Assembly: GCA_022410635.1 (NCBI GenBank)
Contig: JAJVDF010000655.1
Span: forward strand, 186,001 to 250,000
Direction: 5' to 3'
DNA from: Tretioscincus oriximinensis
Taxonomy: Eukaryota; Chordata; Lepidosauria; Squamata; Gymnophthalmidae
DNA length: 64,000 bases
Shown here in pieces: positions 11,641 to 21,400 of the stretch. Positions within the stretch are counted from its first letter, which is position 1, and each line of letters begins with the position of its first letter. Position numbers and translations under genes: made by a program. The notes under the pieces were generated by a model. That model did no database searches and was not told the DNA's origin. It was given only the letters and a program-made list of their open reading frames with translations.

Positions 11641-12070
11641 TCAGCAGAAGAGTCCCACGAGGAACGAATCTAGCATCGCCCCCTGCGCTCACCCCAGGCA
11701 CCCCAAAGGCTGTCGAGGTCTCCCCACGCTGCAGCAGCCTAATAGAGAAGAAGCCTTCACACGACCTACGCTCATGATCCCCAGTCGACACGTGCAAGCG
11801 CCTCCGCCAGCCTCCTCTTCCTCCTCCTCCTCCTGCTGCTGCTCCAATGGCATCCAAGCAAGTTCTGCTGTGGAGCAGGTGAAGATGAGACGCTCTGGCA
11901 ACGTCTTTCAGCCGCGACTCTATAGCCGGAGAGCGTGGGGAAGTCAGTGTAATTCCTAGAGCGACCAAGCTCTACGGTAATCCACGAGTGGCAAACGAGG
12001 GGAGCGTGGCTAGAGTGGCCTCGTTCTGCCACTCACACACACGCGCACAAACCGCCACCATTTCGTTGTC
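11640..12070. promoter_or_regulatory. CpG-rich probable bidirectional promoter (DTWD1 / FAM227B)
   Basis: This stretch has many CpGs and higher GC than its surroundings, which are AT-rich and CpG-poor. It lies between DTWD1 (leftward) and FAM227B (rightward), the place where the shared promoter is found in other amniotes. No TATA box was seen. A CTC/CTG triplet run lies at 11813-11843. A possible DTWD1 exon-1 donor (minus-strand GTGAGC at 11692-11687) and a possible FAM227B coding start (11774) both fall inside; they overlap and may not both be real. Confidence 0.6.
11774..11878 (+). CDS. possible FAM227B first coding exon
   Basis: The ATG at 11774 opens 35 codons ending CAG at 11878 before GTGAAG, a phase-0 donor that would splice in frame to the exon at 18377. 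The peptide is proline/serine/cysteine-rich from triplet repeats and shows no recognisable motif. The call rests only on position, phase and CpG context, and chance is a fair alternative. Confidence 0.2.
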
Positions 12071-12071
12071 T

Positions 12072-12240
12072 GGCTATGGCTGCATCCACACGGAGCCTTA
12101 TTCCAGGCTGCCCCTCGGAATAGGAGCCTGCCAACCACATGCTAGTGTATAGTCTATACCATAGTCTATACTGGCATGTGAATGGCCAAGCTCTGTCCTA
12201 AAATGTGACCCGGAATAAGGCTCCGTGTGGATGGGGCCTG
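12072..12240. mobile_element. foldback MITE, family B (copy beside the promoter)
   Basis: The terminal inverted repeats share 'tccacacggagccttattcc' on both ends (outermost: ggctgcatccacac / aggccccatccacac). It is a roughly 165-bp palindromic element. Other copies or pieces lie at 29947-30382 (interrupted), 2095-2155, 15225-15300 and 32587-32660. Confidence 0.7.
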
Positions 12241-12668
12241 TGTGTAGTTAGTATAATTTGTCTCAGCGATAGCCAANGGGTGACACTCCAGATGTTCCTG
12301 AACTACAACTCCCAACATTTCACTCCACTCCCAGCACTGTTAAGCCCTGGAAATGATAAAATTAATAAAGGCTGGAAATACAAGCCAAATGAAAAAAAAA
12401 ACAGCAGGGATTTTCAGCTGAGCAGCAGAATAGCTGTATGATATTTCTAAGAATAAACCCCAAAGGGATGAAATCAAATATTGAGATCTCCCTTTAAGTA
12501 AAATAAACTAGAGCAGAGGCCTGCCTGTAGAGACCTGGATACATAGGAACCTGAGACAGTGTTAAGCTGAACAGAAGAAAAGAAGAAAACTAACTTTGAA
12601 GTCAGGTTTCCTATGTGTTATATGCTAAAGTTATTTCTTTGTTATAAAAGCCACATGGGGCCTGAAGG

Positions 12669-12881
12669 TAGNCTGACTAGATGACCCCTTTTTTGCGGAG
12701 GTGGGGGTGTAAATCTGGTTTTGGGGTGCCTGCCGGTTTTTCCTGAGGGGAAAATTTTTTAAAAAATAATTTTTTTNNAAAAAAAAANCTTTTTTTGAAA
12801 GGGTTTTTCCTCAGCAAAAACCGTGAGGCACCCCAAAACCAGGTTTATGTCCCCCCCAAAAGGGGTCATCTAGTCAGCCTA
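12669..12881. mobile_element. foldback MITE, family A (213 bp)
   Basis: Near-complete palindrome: left end TAG-CTGACTAGATGACCCC, right end GGGGTCATCTAGTCAGCCTA. Inside, 'ttttggggtgcctg' mirrors 'aggcaccccaaaa' around an A/T-rich centre with a few Ns. No coding capacity. TA at both termini suggests a TA target duplication. Confidence 0.8.
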
Positions 12882-12904
12882 CCTCAAGATGGGGGTTCAT
12901 GACG

Positions 12905-13107
12905 TAGGCTGATTAGATGATGTCTTTTGGGGGGCACTGAAAACCTAGTTTTGGGGTGCCTCTCAGTTTTTTCTGAGGAAAATCTTTTCAAAAAAAGATT
13001 TATTTTTGAATTTTTTTTTAATTTTTTTTCCTCAGAAAAAAACGGGAGGCACCCCAAAAACGGAATTTCAACCACACACACCCCAAAGGGGTCATCTGGT
13101 CAGCTTA
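12905..13107. mobile_element. foldback MITE, family A (203 bp)
   Basis: A second family A copy starting only 24 bp after the first. Ends are TAGGCTGATTAGATGAT and GGGGTCATCTGGTCAGCTTA, with the same internal mirrored motif. Confidence 0.8.
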
Positions 13108-13252
13108 TCATGAGGATTAATTGTGCCAGTGCAGGTGTTAAGGCAGGAACTCAGGACATGACAGAAAACTCCAGGTTTGGACTAAGATATAATTAGCAAA
13201 GGTTTATTTAGGCATGCCTGTGGCCTCAAAACCCAAACCAAGCAATCTTTTA

Positions 13253-13334
13253 TATACTGCTTAAAACAATTAAGTGAACACTTAGTATTACACTGTTATG
13301 TTAACATGTTCCCTTAATTGTTTTGGGCAGTATA
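13253..13334. mobile_element. foldback MITE, family C (82 bp)
   Basis: Palindrome running from TATACTGC to GCAGTATA, with 'acaattaagtgaacactt' mirrored by 'tgttcccttaattgttt'. An identically sized copy lies at 19771-19852. The TA termini resemble Tc1/mariner-type MITEs. Confidence 0.75.
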
Positions 13335-13594
13335 CATGCTTCTAAAGGCAACAAAAAAGAGATGGTCATGCATAATTTTGATTGAAACACAAATGGGCGA
13401 AAGCTGCACGCCTTTGAAGCAAATCACACTCTCTTGCTAGGTAAAAGTAACATTCTCTTATCTCCTATTCTGTATCCTAAACAGCTTCTCTTGCATTCCT
13501 GTTCTTTTATATGTACATTTTGTGTTAACATTGCAGAGGAAGGGGGGCCCAAGTACCCGCGGCTTGTGATTTAAAAAGAATATTCTTTGCTTAA

Positions 13595-13730
13595 TTTCAG
13601 AGAAATAGCCGTGTTAGTCTAGTAGAAAGTCCAGCAAAGGAGCTAGCAGCACTTTGNGACTAATTTGAGAAAAGTGGGTGGCATAAGCTTTCGTAGACAC
13701 GTCTACTTCTTCAGCTTAGCTTTTCTTTCT
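13595..13730 (-). mobile_element. Penelope-like element tail with hammerhead-ribozyme-like core
   Basis: On the minus strand the order is CTGAAGA (13714-13708), a perfect 6-bp stem GTAGAC/GTCTAC, then GAAA (13692-13689) and AGC-TTAT-GCC. This is the catalytic-core layout of a type I hammerhead with a short stem III. The remainder ('gctagcagcactttg', 'tagccgtgttagtct') is shared with the palindrome at 36254-36465. Hammerheads of this compact kind are known from Penelope-like retroelements. Activity is not shown. Confidence 0.65.
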
Positions 13731-13897
13731 AAGAGAATGAAGTAAGTTACATATGCTTAGGAAATTATATTCAGAAATCATGTTTTGAGGGGATTTTCCC
13801 TCTCACATGTAGATAAGATTTCCTGTCAGAAGCAGATATATAATACTAAGAAACATATTGAAAATGGTATTAACCGGATTGGGTTAACATTGTGGAC

Positions 13898-14218
13898 AAG
13901 AAAGAAGGAGAAGGAGAAAGAGAAGAACTGGGTTCTTATACCCCGCTTTTCTCACCTTTCAAAGGGACTCAAAGCGGCTAACAAAGGTATTTTGCCCGAA
14001 GGCTGAGATTCTATCTTCCCCACCAGGCTCTGGTGGTTCCCATGTATCTACTTGCAGTCGTTGCAATTTCTTGCAATTCAAGCTTTCGAATAGCCGGCTT
14101 GGCTAGAGCTACAGGCTAGTGGAAGGTGCTCAGCCCTCCCAACATCCCACACAGGGCTTTGAAACCCCGTATCCCAGCTGTGAGACGGATTCCTTAGCAA
14201 CGGAGCTATCTGTACCTG
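13898..14218 (-). mobile_element. tRNA-derived SINE with (TTC)n tail
   Basis: Full-length reverse copy: purine tail 'gaaggagaaggagaaagag', body 'ttttgcccgaaggctgag', tRNA-like head 'agcaacggagctatctg' at the right end. Confidence 0.85.
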
Positions 14219-14303
14219 CAAGGTGTGGGGGACACTTCATGGAAGCTGGGGGTTGACTACATGGAGGGATCACCACAAACCCACTCAGCTAAACCATATA
14301 GAA

Positions 14304-14357
14304 TGCTGGGAGTTGTAGTTCAGGAACATCTGGAGTATCACCCGTTAGCCATCACTG
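14304..14357 (-). repeat. short repeat also present at 12262-12326
   Basis: 'tgggagttgtagttcaggaa' and 'catctggagtatcacc' are the reverse complement of 12262-12326. It is a small dispersed repeat of unknown class. Confidence 0.6.
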
Positions 14358-14627
14358 ATTTATGTCAAGGACAACAGATGGTGTGTCCATGTGCATAACT
14401 ATTTGGATTTATTACTGCCCTTAACTTATTTAGATTTACTACTGCCTTTCCTAGGGGCGCCTAGTGCCGTTGCTCTAGACCACCAATTCCCAACGGGGTA
14501 CCAATTGTCAACAAAAACAAAACTTTNGGTTTCTCATTTTCCGGCAGAATTTCTGTTTCTGGTTTTATGGTTCTTCATAGTGCTGGAAGTCATGCACAAA
14601 TTGCATAGGCTTTATCAAAACATCTAC

Positions 14628-14905
14628 CCATGTACGGAGTACATGGGGCGCTTATTCCTTATCATGGGATTTTTACGGTAGCCGGGACAGGAAGTAACAT
14701 AATTTGTGACGTCACTTCCGGCCCTGCTTTCAGAAAGGGCACTCCAGGGGCCAGAAGTGTCATCACAAATGATGTCATTTCCAGCCGGTGCTTCCAGGAA
14801 TGGCACCCAAAGTGACATCATCTCCAGTCCAACCCCTTCACGTGAAGACCTTCGAATACCCATGATTTTGGGGCTCTCAGGGTACGATTTCGACACCAGA
14901 TAACT
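14628..14905. repeat. GC-rich repeat with CRE/ETS-like sites
   Basis: Several 'agtgacatca'/'atgatgtcattt'-type motifs recur within 250 bp, including a full CRE palindrome TGACGTCA (14707-14714) followed directly by CTTCCGG, an ETS-type site. The internal repetition favours a dispersed repeat over a gene promoter, though such sites can be co-opted. Confidence 0.45.
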
Positions 14906-15658
14906 CCCAGCACTGGTTCTCAGTTGTACTTATGACTGCTTTTCAGCACTATTTTTTCCCGTTTACAAGTGCTTATTATAAAAGTTTGGATGCCCAGCAG
15001 TTTCACAAAGCTGGCAGTAAGAGCAGCAGCCGAAATGTGAAAAAAAGAGAAATAGAACTGTGGATGGAAGTGTAATTGTGGCAGCTGACAGCTTCTTGCC
15101 CCAGTATGTGCAGGCCTGGGGCTCTGCCCTGCATACTACAGCTCCCAGCTAGACCCGGAAAGGAAAATGCTTCTTTAGCCAATCTGTGTCCTGTCCCAAC
15201 CACGGAGACATGCTTTCTGCTTACAGGAAGGTGACTAGGGCCCCCATCTTGGAATAGGGACCTACTATTGTTTGGGTGCTAGTGTAGACTATGCCAGGTC
15301 TCTATTACATAGCCTTTTATTATATAGCCCATTATTCATCCTGTGTACTACTTACCACAAAAGGAGGGACAAGAACCTTGCTGATGTAAAGGGTGTGTTT
15401 TTATTTTTGGTTGTTATTTATATAATAAGAATAAGAACAGTAAAAGGTTATTTCAAAACCAGATTTCCATGTCTAAACATGTAGTACCGAGGGGTAAGTA
15501 GAACGATAAGAAGGAGAAATAATGGTTATAAATTGGAAATCAGATAATTGTGTATATTTGTTTTTTGTTTGATGTTTATTTGTGTGTTGAATTATGTTTT
15601 TGTGTTTTGTATTGTTTTGTATCTTTGTTGTTATTAAATAAATAAAATTTATTAAAAA

Positions 15659-15863
15659 TAGGCTGACCAGATGACCCCTTTTTTGGGGGGTTGAAAATCC
15701 GGTTTTGGGGTGCCTCCCAGTTTTTTCTGAAGAAAATGTTTTCAAAAAAATATTTTTTTTCAAAAANTTTTTGTTTTTTATTATTTTTTTCCTCAGAAGA
15801 AACCAGGAGGCACCACAAAAATGGGTTTTCAACCCCCCAAAAAAGGGGTCATCTGGTCAGCCA
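15659..15863. mobile_element. foldback MITE, family A (about 205 bp)
   Basis: Third short copy: TAGGCTGACCAGATGACCCC at the left, GGGGTCATCTGGTCAGCC at the right, with a T/A-rich loop holding one N. It inserted next to an A/T-rich (TAAA) tail. Confidence 0.8.
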
Positions 15864-16023
15864 AATATAGTACCAACTTCTCTATTTACTATTTCTGTAA
15901 ACCAACAATTCTGTCCAAAAGCCCACAGGGTTCCTCAAAAAAGCTTCATCTGAAGGGCTCCATGAAAAATAATAAAACCCTACCAAGGCATCTTAGGATG
16001 TGGGCAGACATATGATTCTAAAT

Positions 16024-16200
16024 CACCTTCAGTCCTGAAGAACTGGACTAAAATCCAGAATAAACCCATTTTTGTTTGTTAATTTTCCTACTGCAAATAG
16101 TTTAAAAGCATGTGTGTTTAAAGCATGACCAGAAGCAAACAAGGAAAAGGTAGCATGCATTTTCGTAGACAAGTCGAGTTCTTCATGTACTATGGGTGCT
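16024..16200. mobile_element. family D MITE piece and hammerhead-like fragment
   Basis: 'cttcagtcctgaagaactgg' (16027-16046) belongs to the family best seen at 47159-47287. At 16150-16190 the minus strand reads ATGAAGA, a stem, and GAAA, a degenerate hammerhead-like core (C to A at the first core base). Confidence 0.4.
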
Positions 16201-16969
16201 TGAATAGCAATAGAAATACAAATGGTTTGCAAAAGAATATGCTTATTTAGCTCCTGCCCTATTTCTTATCCAGATAACAAACTTACTGCAAATTCTAACA
16301 TTTCTACCTCATTCCCATTGCTTAACATTTGGAAGCCAAAGACTCTTTTGCTTCTATTCAGAACGAAATGCCATGATACCAAAGGAATCAGAACCTGGAT
16401 CTGAGGGATCCTTGCGCTGTTGCTATGGCTCCACAACAACAAAAGAAGCTCAGCTTTTCTCATTTAATATGGTGGCAGCCACAATGAGGAATATAAAGAA
16501 GCACAGGCAATAAAGGAGAGCATCAGGAGTACTCCATGGATCTTCCACAGGACAATCAGGAACCCACAAAGGTTGAAAAAACCATAATACAAGTACTTTA
16601 ATAGAAGTTGTCTTAGGAAACCTCTTGAGAAGGAAATGTAAACTGCACAAAGCTTATGTTTTGTCCAACAGAAGTGGCTAGGGTCTCTAGAGTTATCTGG
16701 ATGTCAAGGCAATGATAAACAGTATTGGGGGAGGGGGTTGTTTTTAAACAGGTATGACTTAAATGGATGGTGAAACTTTATAAGATTATCTGCAAACCCT
16801 TTCGAAAACTGATACTAATAAACAATTATGCACGCTTTTGGAAATCCTAAATTGAAATATGAATTAAGGATGGAAGATTCAAATCATTAAGCTACTGGGT
16901 GTGCTGCACACTTTACCTTTATCAGCTCACAATACTCATTAGTTTAGAGCTGGAGTCTACCCTCCTTTT

Positions 16970-17450
16970 TTCTAATTTCAAAATCTGGTATAGTGGTTAG
17001 AGCAGGGATCCTCAAACGTTTCAAACGGGGGCAGTTTACTGTTCCTCAGACCGTTGGAGAGTCGGACTATAGTTTTAAGAAACGATGAGCAAATTCCTAG
17101 TTTTTGGGCTGCCTAGTGTTATGACGTGCGCATTATGCACATGCGCTATTGAAAAGGCAAGCGGTGTCTTATTGTGAGCCAGGGACTAGTCAGGACAGAT
17201 GGCAGTGACGCCAACATCTTGTGGGCCAGATAAATGTCATTGGCAGACTGCATGTGGCCCACAGGCCGTAATTTGAAGACCTGGGTTAGAGTGTCAAGAC
17301 TCTTACCTCAAACTCTCCTGGTTTCATTTTGCACTCCTCCACAAAAGCCACCTGGGTGACCTCGAGCTAGTCACAGTCTCCTTCAGAGCTTTCAGTCTCA
17401 CCTACTTCACAAACTGACTGTTGTGAAGAGAATGACAACCTCTCCAGAAG
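16970..17450 (+). mobile_element. tRNA-derived SINE interrupted by a hAT MITE
   Basis: The SINE head 'ggtatagtggttagag' (up to 17002) continues at 17284 ('ggttagagtgtcaagac') and runs through 'gggtgacctcgagctagtca' to 17450. The interruption is the element 17003-17283. The SINE therefore predates that insertion. Confidence 0.8.
17003..17283 (+). mobile_element. hAT-type MITE (281 bp) with 8-bp target duplication
   Basis: Terminal inverted repeats CAGGGATCCTCAAAC and (reverse complement) CAGGTCTTCAAATTAC are bounded by an exact 8-bp duplication GGTTAGAG (16995-17002 and 17284-17291). The length of the duplication and the CAGGG ends fit the hAT (Charlie-like) superfamily. There is no transposase frame, so it is non-autonomous. 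Confidence 0.85.
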
Positions 17451-17484
17451 ACAGCTCTGTATCTGCATGGATGTGGTGATAAAC

Positions 17485-17575
17485 TGGACAATGGTATGGT
17501 TTACTGAATCCTGTGTTGAGCTGGGGATTGGACCCGATGACCCTGGATGTCCCTTCCAATTCTGTGATTTTAAAA
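17485..17575 (+). mobile_element. CR1 LINE 3' tail
   Basis: 'gggattggacccgatgaccc' and 'cccttccaattctgtgat' are the CR1 terminal segment. The piece is short and heavily truncated. Confidence 0.75.
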
Positions 17576-17809
17576 TGGTACCGTACCTCACAGTAATAGA
17601 TCATCAATTGCAAGTAATCTCCAGAGAGTTGCTCAGTGACAGAGATTGATGTGCAAGCAGCAAAATCTTGGGCTGGACAGTGTGCTGCTTCTCGGTACCT
17701 GACTGAAAAGCTACAATTGGCAACTTCAAGGACTGGGAAATTTCATTCATAGCTTCCTAGGTTGAGCCAGGATGGGCCATCCATAAAGCAAATGGTCCTT
17801 GGCATGGTT

Positions 17810-18060
17810 AGCAGGCACAAATGGCTCAGTCAGCTAATGCTGATCTTTCACCTGAGAGATGGGGTTTCGAGGCCCTGTGTCAGGTGTGTAGAGCGGTGAG
17901 CACCTTCTACTTGCCTGCAGCTCTAGCCAACCAAGTTATTTGAAAGCAAGAATTTCAAGAAATTGCAACAGACTGTGGCCAGATAAATGGGAACTATCAC
18001 AGAGTGATGGGGAAGACAGAATGTCAGCCTTTGGATGAAAAATAACCTTTTAAACAAGGT
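17810..18060 (+). mobile_element. tRNA-derived SINE with (TTC)n-type family body
   Basis: Head 'aatggctcagtcagctaatg', B-box side 'gggtttcgaggccctgtg', body 'gaatttcaagaaattgca'. The 3' tail is lost after 'aaataacctttt'. Confidence 0.8.
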
Positions 18061-18376
18061 AATCCAGTTTGCAGCATGCACTACAGTATATATTTTCTAT
18101 TGCGTTCTTAAACATATAAAATCTCAAAAATGACAAATACAAAAGCACACAAATACAAGGATACATAACAGTATTGTCATCAAGTTTCATAAGCCAAAAA
18201 TGGCCAAAGGAAAAAACCCACAATGGTAATAAATAATTGTATATTGACTAATTAACACTAGATGTGAAAAAACAGTGCCCTTTTCGTATTTTGATAGAAT
18301 TGTCTGATTTAAGACTAGGACCGTTTTGAGAAAGCTTAATAATGTGCAGATAAATGTTTTATTTTTATATTTCTAG

Positions 18377-18430
18377 GCAGCAGCACCACCTATTCGTACA
18401 TATGAAGAATTTTTACTGTCTCAAAATTTG
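18377..18430 (+). CDS. FAM227B: FAM227B exon (a)
   Basis: Acceptor 'tatatttctag', 18 codons encoding [18 protein letters not shown], donor GTATGT. Neighbouring AGs in GCAGCAG could shift the acceptor by 3 or 6 bases without changing frame. Confidence 0.85.
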
Positions 18431-21400
18431 GTATGTATTGTATATTTTAAAATGCCATTTAATTGTGTATGAGGAAAGGGAATGGATAATTTATTTATTT
18501 ATTTGTACTTATATAAATAAGTACCCGAAGGTCTCAGGGCAGCCAACCAAATGGTGGCACATATAGCTTTTGTTGCTTTCTCCACAACAGATACCCCGTG
18601 GAGTATGTGGGGCTGGGACAGTTCAAAGAACTGTGACTGGCCCAAGGTCACCCAGCCGGCTTTCGTGGAGGAAGAGTGGGGAATCGAACCGGGAGACGAC
18701 CAGATAAGAGTCCAACAATCTAACCACTATACCAAACTGGAGAATACAGAGTACTTGGCAACTGCTATAGCCTACATTAACATCCCCAGATATATTCCAA
18801 AATAAGGTTAAGTATGGAAAGGACCTCAAACATTTGGGGGACTAAAACACTGACTCTTTCAAATGAAAAATGATTAGAAAATATTAATAGGCAATCTGAA
18901 ATAAAGCAAAATATCTTGATAAAGTTAGTTTTTTTAAAGTGTACTATCAATGGTTCTTAATGTTACCTAATCATTCCCATTGTTATTGGCATGAGAACGG
19001 ATAGATCACTTTGCCCATTGCTCTGATGTTAACTCTTTAACCTCTGAGGAGCTAGAGAAAATGGAGAAGAAGAAAAAAAGCTATGAATCCTGTGGCAGGG
19101 AATCCAGAAAGATAGAGAAAGGACTCCTAGAATTAAAGTAAAGCAAGAACAAGTTAGTTGCCTGCTTTTGTTTTTGCCTTGTACCCAACTGGTTATTGTT
19201 TATGTACCTTATTAGATAACAAAAAACATTCATTACTTGTTCATTACTTGGAAGTCACATTTATGCTAGTGAAATAATATTGTCACAGTTTTAACAGCTG
19301 GGGTCATTTGGATATCTATAACAACACTCAAGAGGGCCGTACCTCCTCGCCATCCTGAGGCCACATCCCCAATCCACCCAGGCCACACACCCCTCCTATC
19401 AAGACCATAGTCCCCTTCCTTTGCCCATGGTCAACTCCTCACCCATCCCTCTCTTGCCCTGCTCCCTCACTCTTTGTCCCTCCCTCCTTATTGTATTTCC
19501 TGTTTTAACAAGGGAAGCTTCATGGTTCCATGGGGAGGATACTATGGACCGGACCAAATGGTTCCTTGAGGAGCATGCCTTGGGCAAGACCAAATGTTTT
19601 CGCGGGTCAGATCAGGCCTTAGGTTCCCCACCTCTTGTTTAACTCATTTACTTTGTATATATTTAAGGTGTTTCTAATTTTCACTTAGCCTTATTCTGTT
19701 CCTGCTAGCCTGGAATGCTTTGTGGCCAAGGGGACCACTAGACCACTTTCTGGAATAGATTAAGGTCAACTATACTGCTCAAAACAATGAAGAGAACACT
19801 TTAACATACACTGTTACGTTAATGTGTTCCCTTAATTGTTTTGAGCAGTATACACCAGGTCTAAGCTACTACAAAGTTCTCCTGTGGTGTTTAAATCTGA
19901 TTGCAGGATTCGCCAGTTTGCCATCTTCACTCAAGGTGCACATTTTTTTATTAACCTGCCTTGTCATAGGTTGGAGAAAGAAGCCTCTGAAATCAACTAG
20001 AGGTTTAGATTTTGATTGGGGCAGGAAAGTACTTCATATACACACAAATGCACACAATTACTTATTGATGATTATCAGATATAATGTTTGTTATGACAGG
20101 ATGATTGGCCAAAGTCTCCTAGCCTGCCAGAAATGGATCCTCTTCCTATAATTTCTCGGCTAAAAGATGAGTATCCGTTGGACAGGCTTACTACCTTTCT
20201 TCGTGACTATGCTCCGTTGCCCACTGGAATTCTCTCCAACTTGGAAAATAGAATCAGTGACTGCAAAATGAAAGTCGAAAATCATGCCAAGCNTGTACTT
20301 TCTGTGGAAACTACAAAGCTGCTTTCTTCTCAAGAGCAAGGTAATTATTTTTCTTAATTAGTTAACTGATGTTGATTAAAGGATCAACATCCAGTAAGCT
20401 TTTTTTAAATGCCAAGAAGGTATTCCTCAACCCCCCCAAAAAAGAGTTGATTAGTAAGAAAACCTTCAATAAATCCATCCCATAATTCCTGCGTAGAAAA
20501 TACTGGATAGTCCGATACATTGGAAGCAAGAAGAAAAACAACCTGTTCAGGTGCCCCTCGGTATATTCTCAATCAGTTACACTAAGAAACTCTTAGTTGC
20601 CATCAGGAATACCAACCATGAATTGATCCAAACCTTTTATGAAGCTAACCAAACTGCTTGACATCATATCTTCTGCTGCCAAATTCCAAAACTAACTAAG
20701 GAAAAATAAAAATATTTAAATAAGATAAAACATTTGTCTTCTTCTGGTGCTTAAGTATACCCAGAGGCAATTGGTGGGCTGCTATGTGAGACAAGATGCT
20801 GGACTAGATGCAACCAAAGTGTCAATAAAAAGTTCTTGCAGGCATTTTTTTTTGCAAGTCAGAGCAGCAGAAGTGACACATAGAACCAGATAAATTCCCA
20901 ATGAGGCTTCAATGAACTGCAATAACAGAGCTGGAACTCATTTGGTCCCACAGTGTTTTCTACCAAGGCCAGTTCTCAATAATTCTAGGCTCTGTCTTGA
21001 CTAGGGGAAAAATGGGATCCAAAGCTGTTTGAATCTGAGCTAGGCACATGTATTGGCTCAGTCCACAGGACAATGTGCCCAGCTCAGAGTTCGCTCAGAA
21101 AACTGTCACATGTACAGCTTAACACAATTTACATTAAGTGAACTTTGGTGATGATTTTGCTGTGAGCTCTGACCAAGCTCTGACCAAACAACTGGAGATC
21201 TGACCTTTGGTCTTCAGGGAAAGGCAAAAGAACCCCAAAGGCTGGGATCTATGGTAATAGAAGATCTAAGTTGGTCTCCTGACTCCCCCTCCCCCCATCT
21301 TTTTTCTGGTAGCTCATTGGATTCCTTTGGCTGCTTGCAGCTGAGGTTCCTGTTAGCTAGTAGATGTTTTTGTTGATTTTGTTTCCTGGGAGTGTAAAAC

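Noticed and set aside
11528..11968. 146-codon open frame on the minus strand over the CpG island
   Set aside because: It arises from GC-rich and triplet-repeat sequence with few stops. No family motif, and it overlaps the promoter region.
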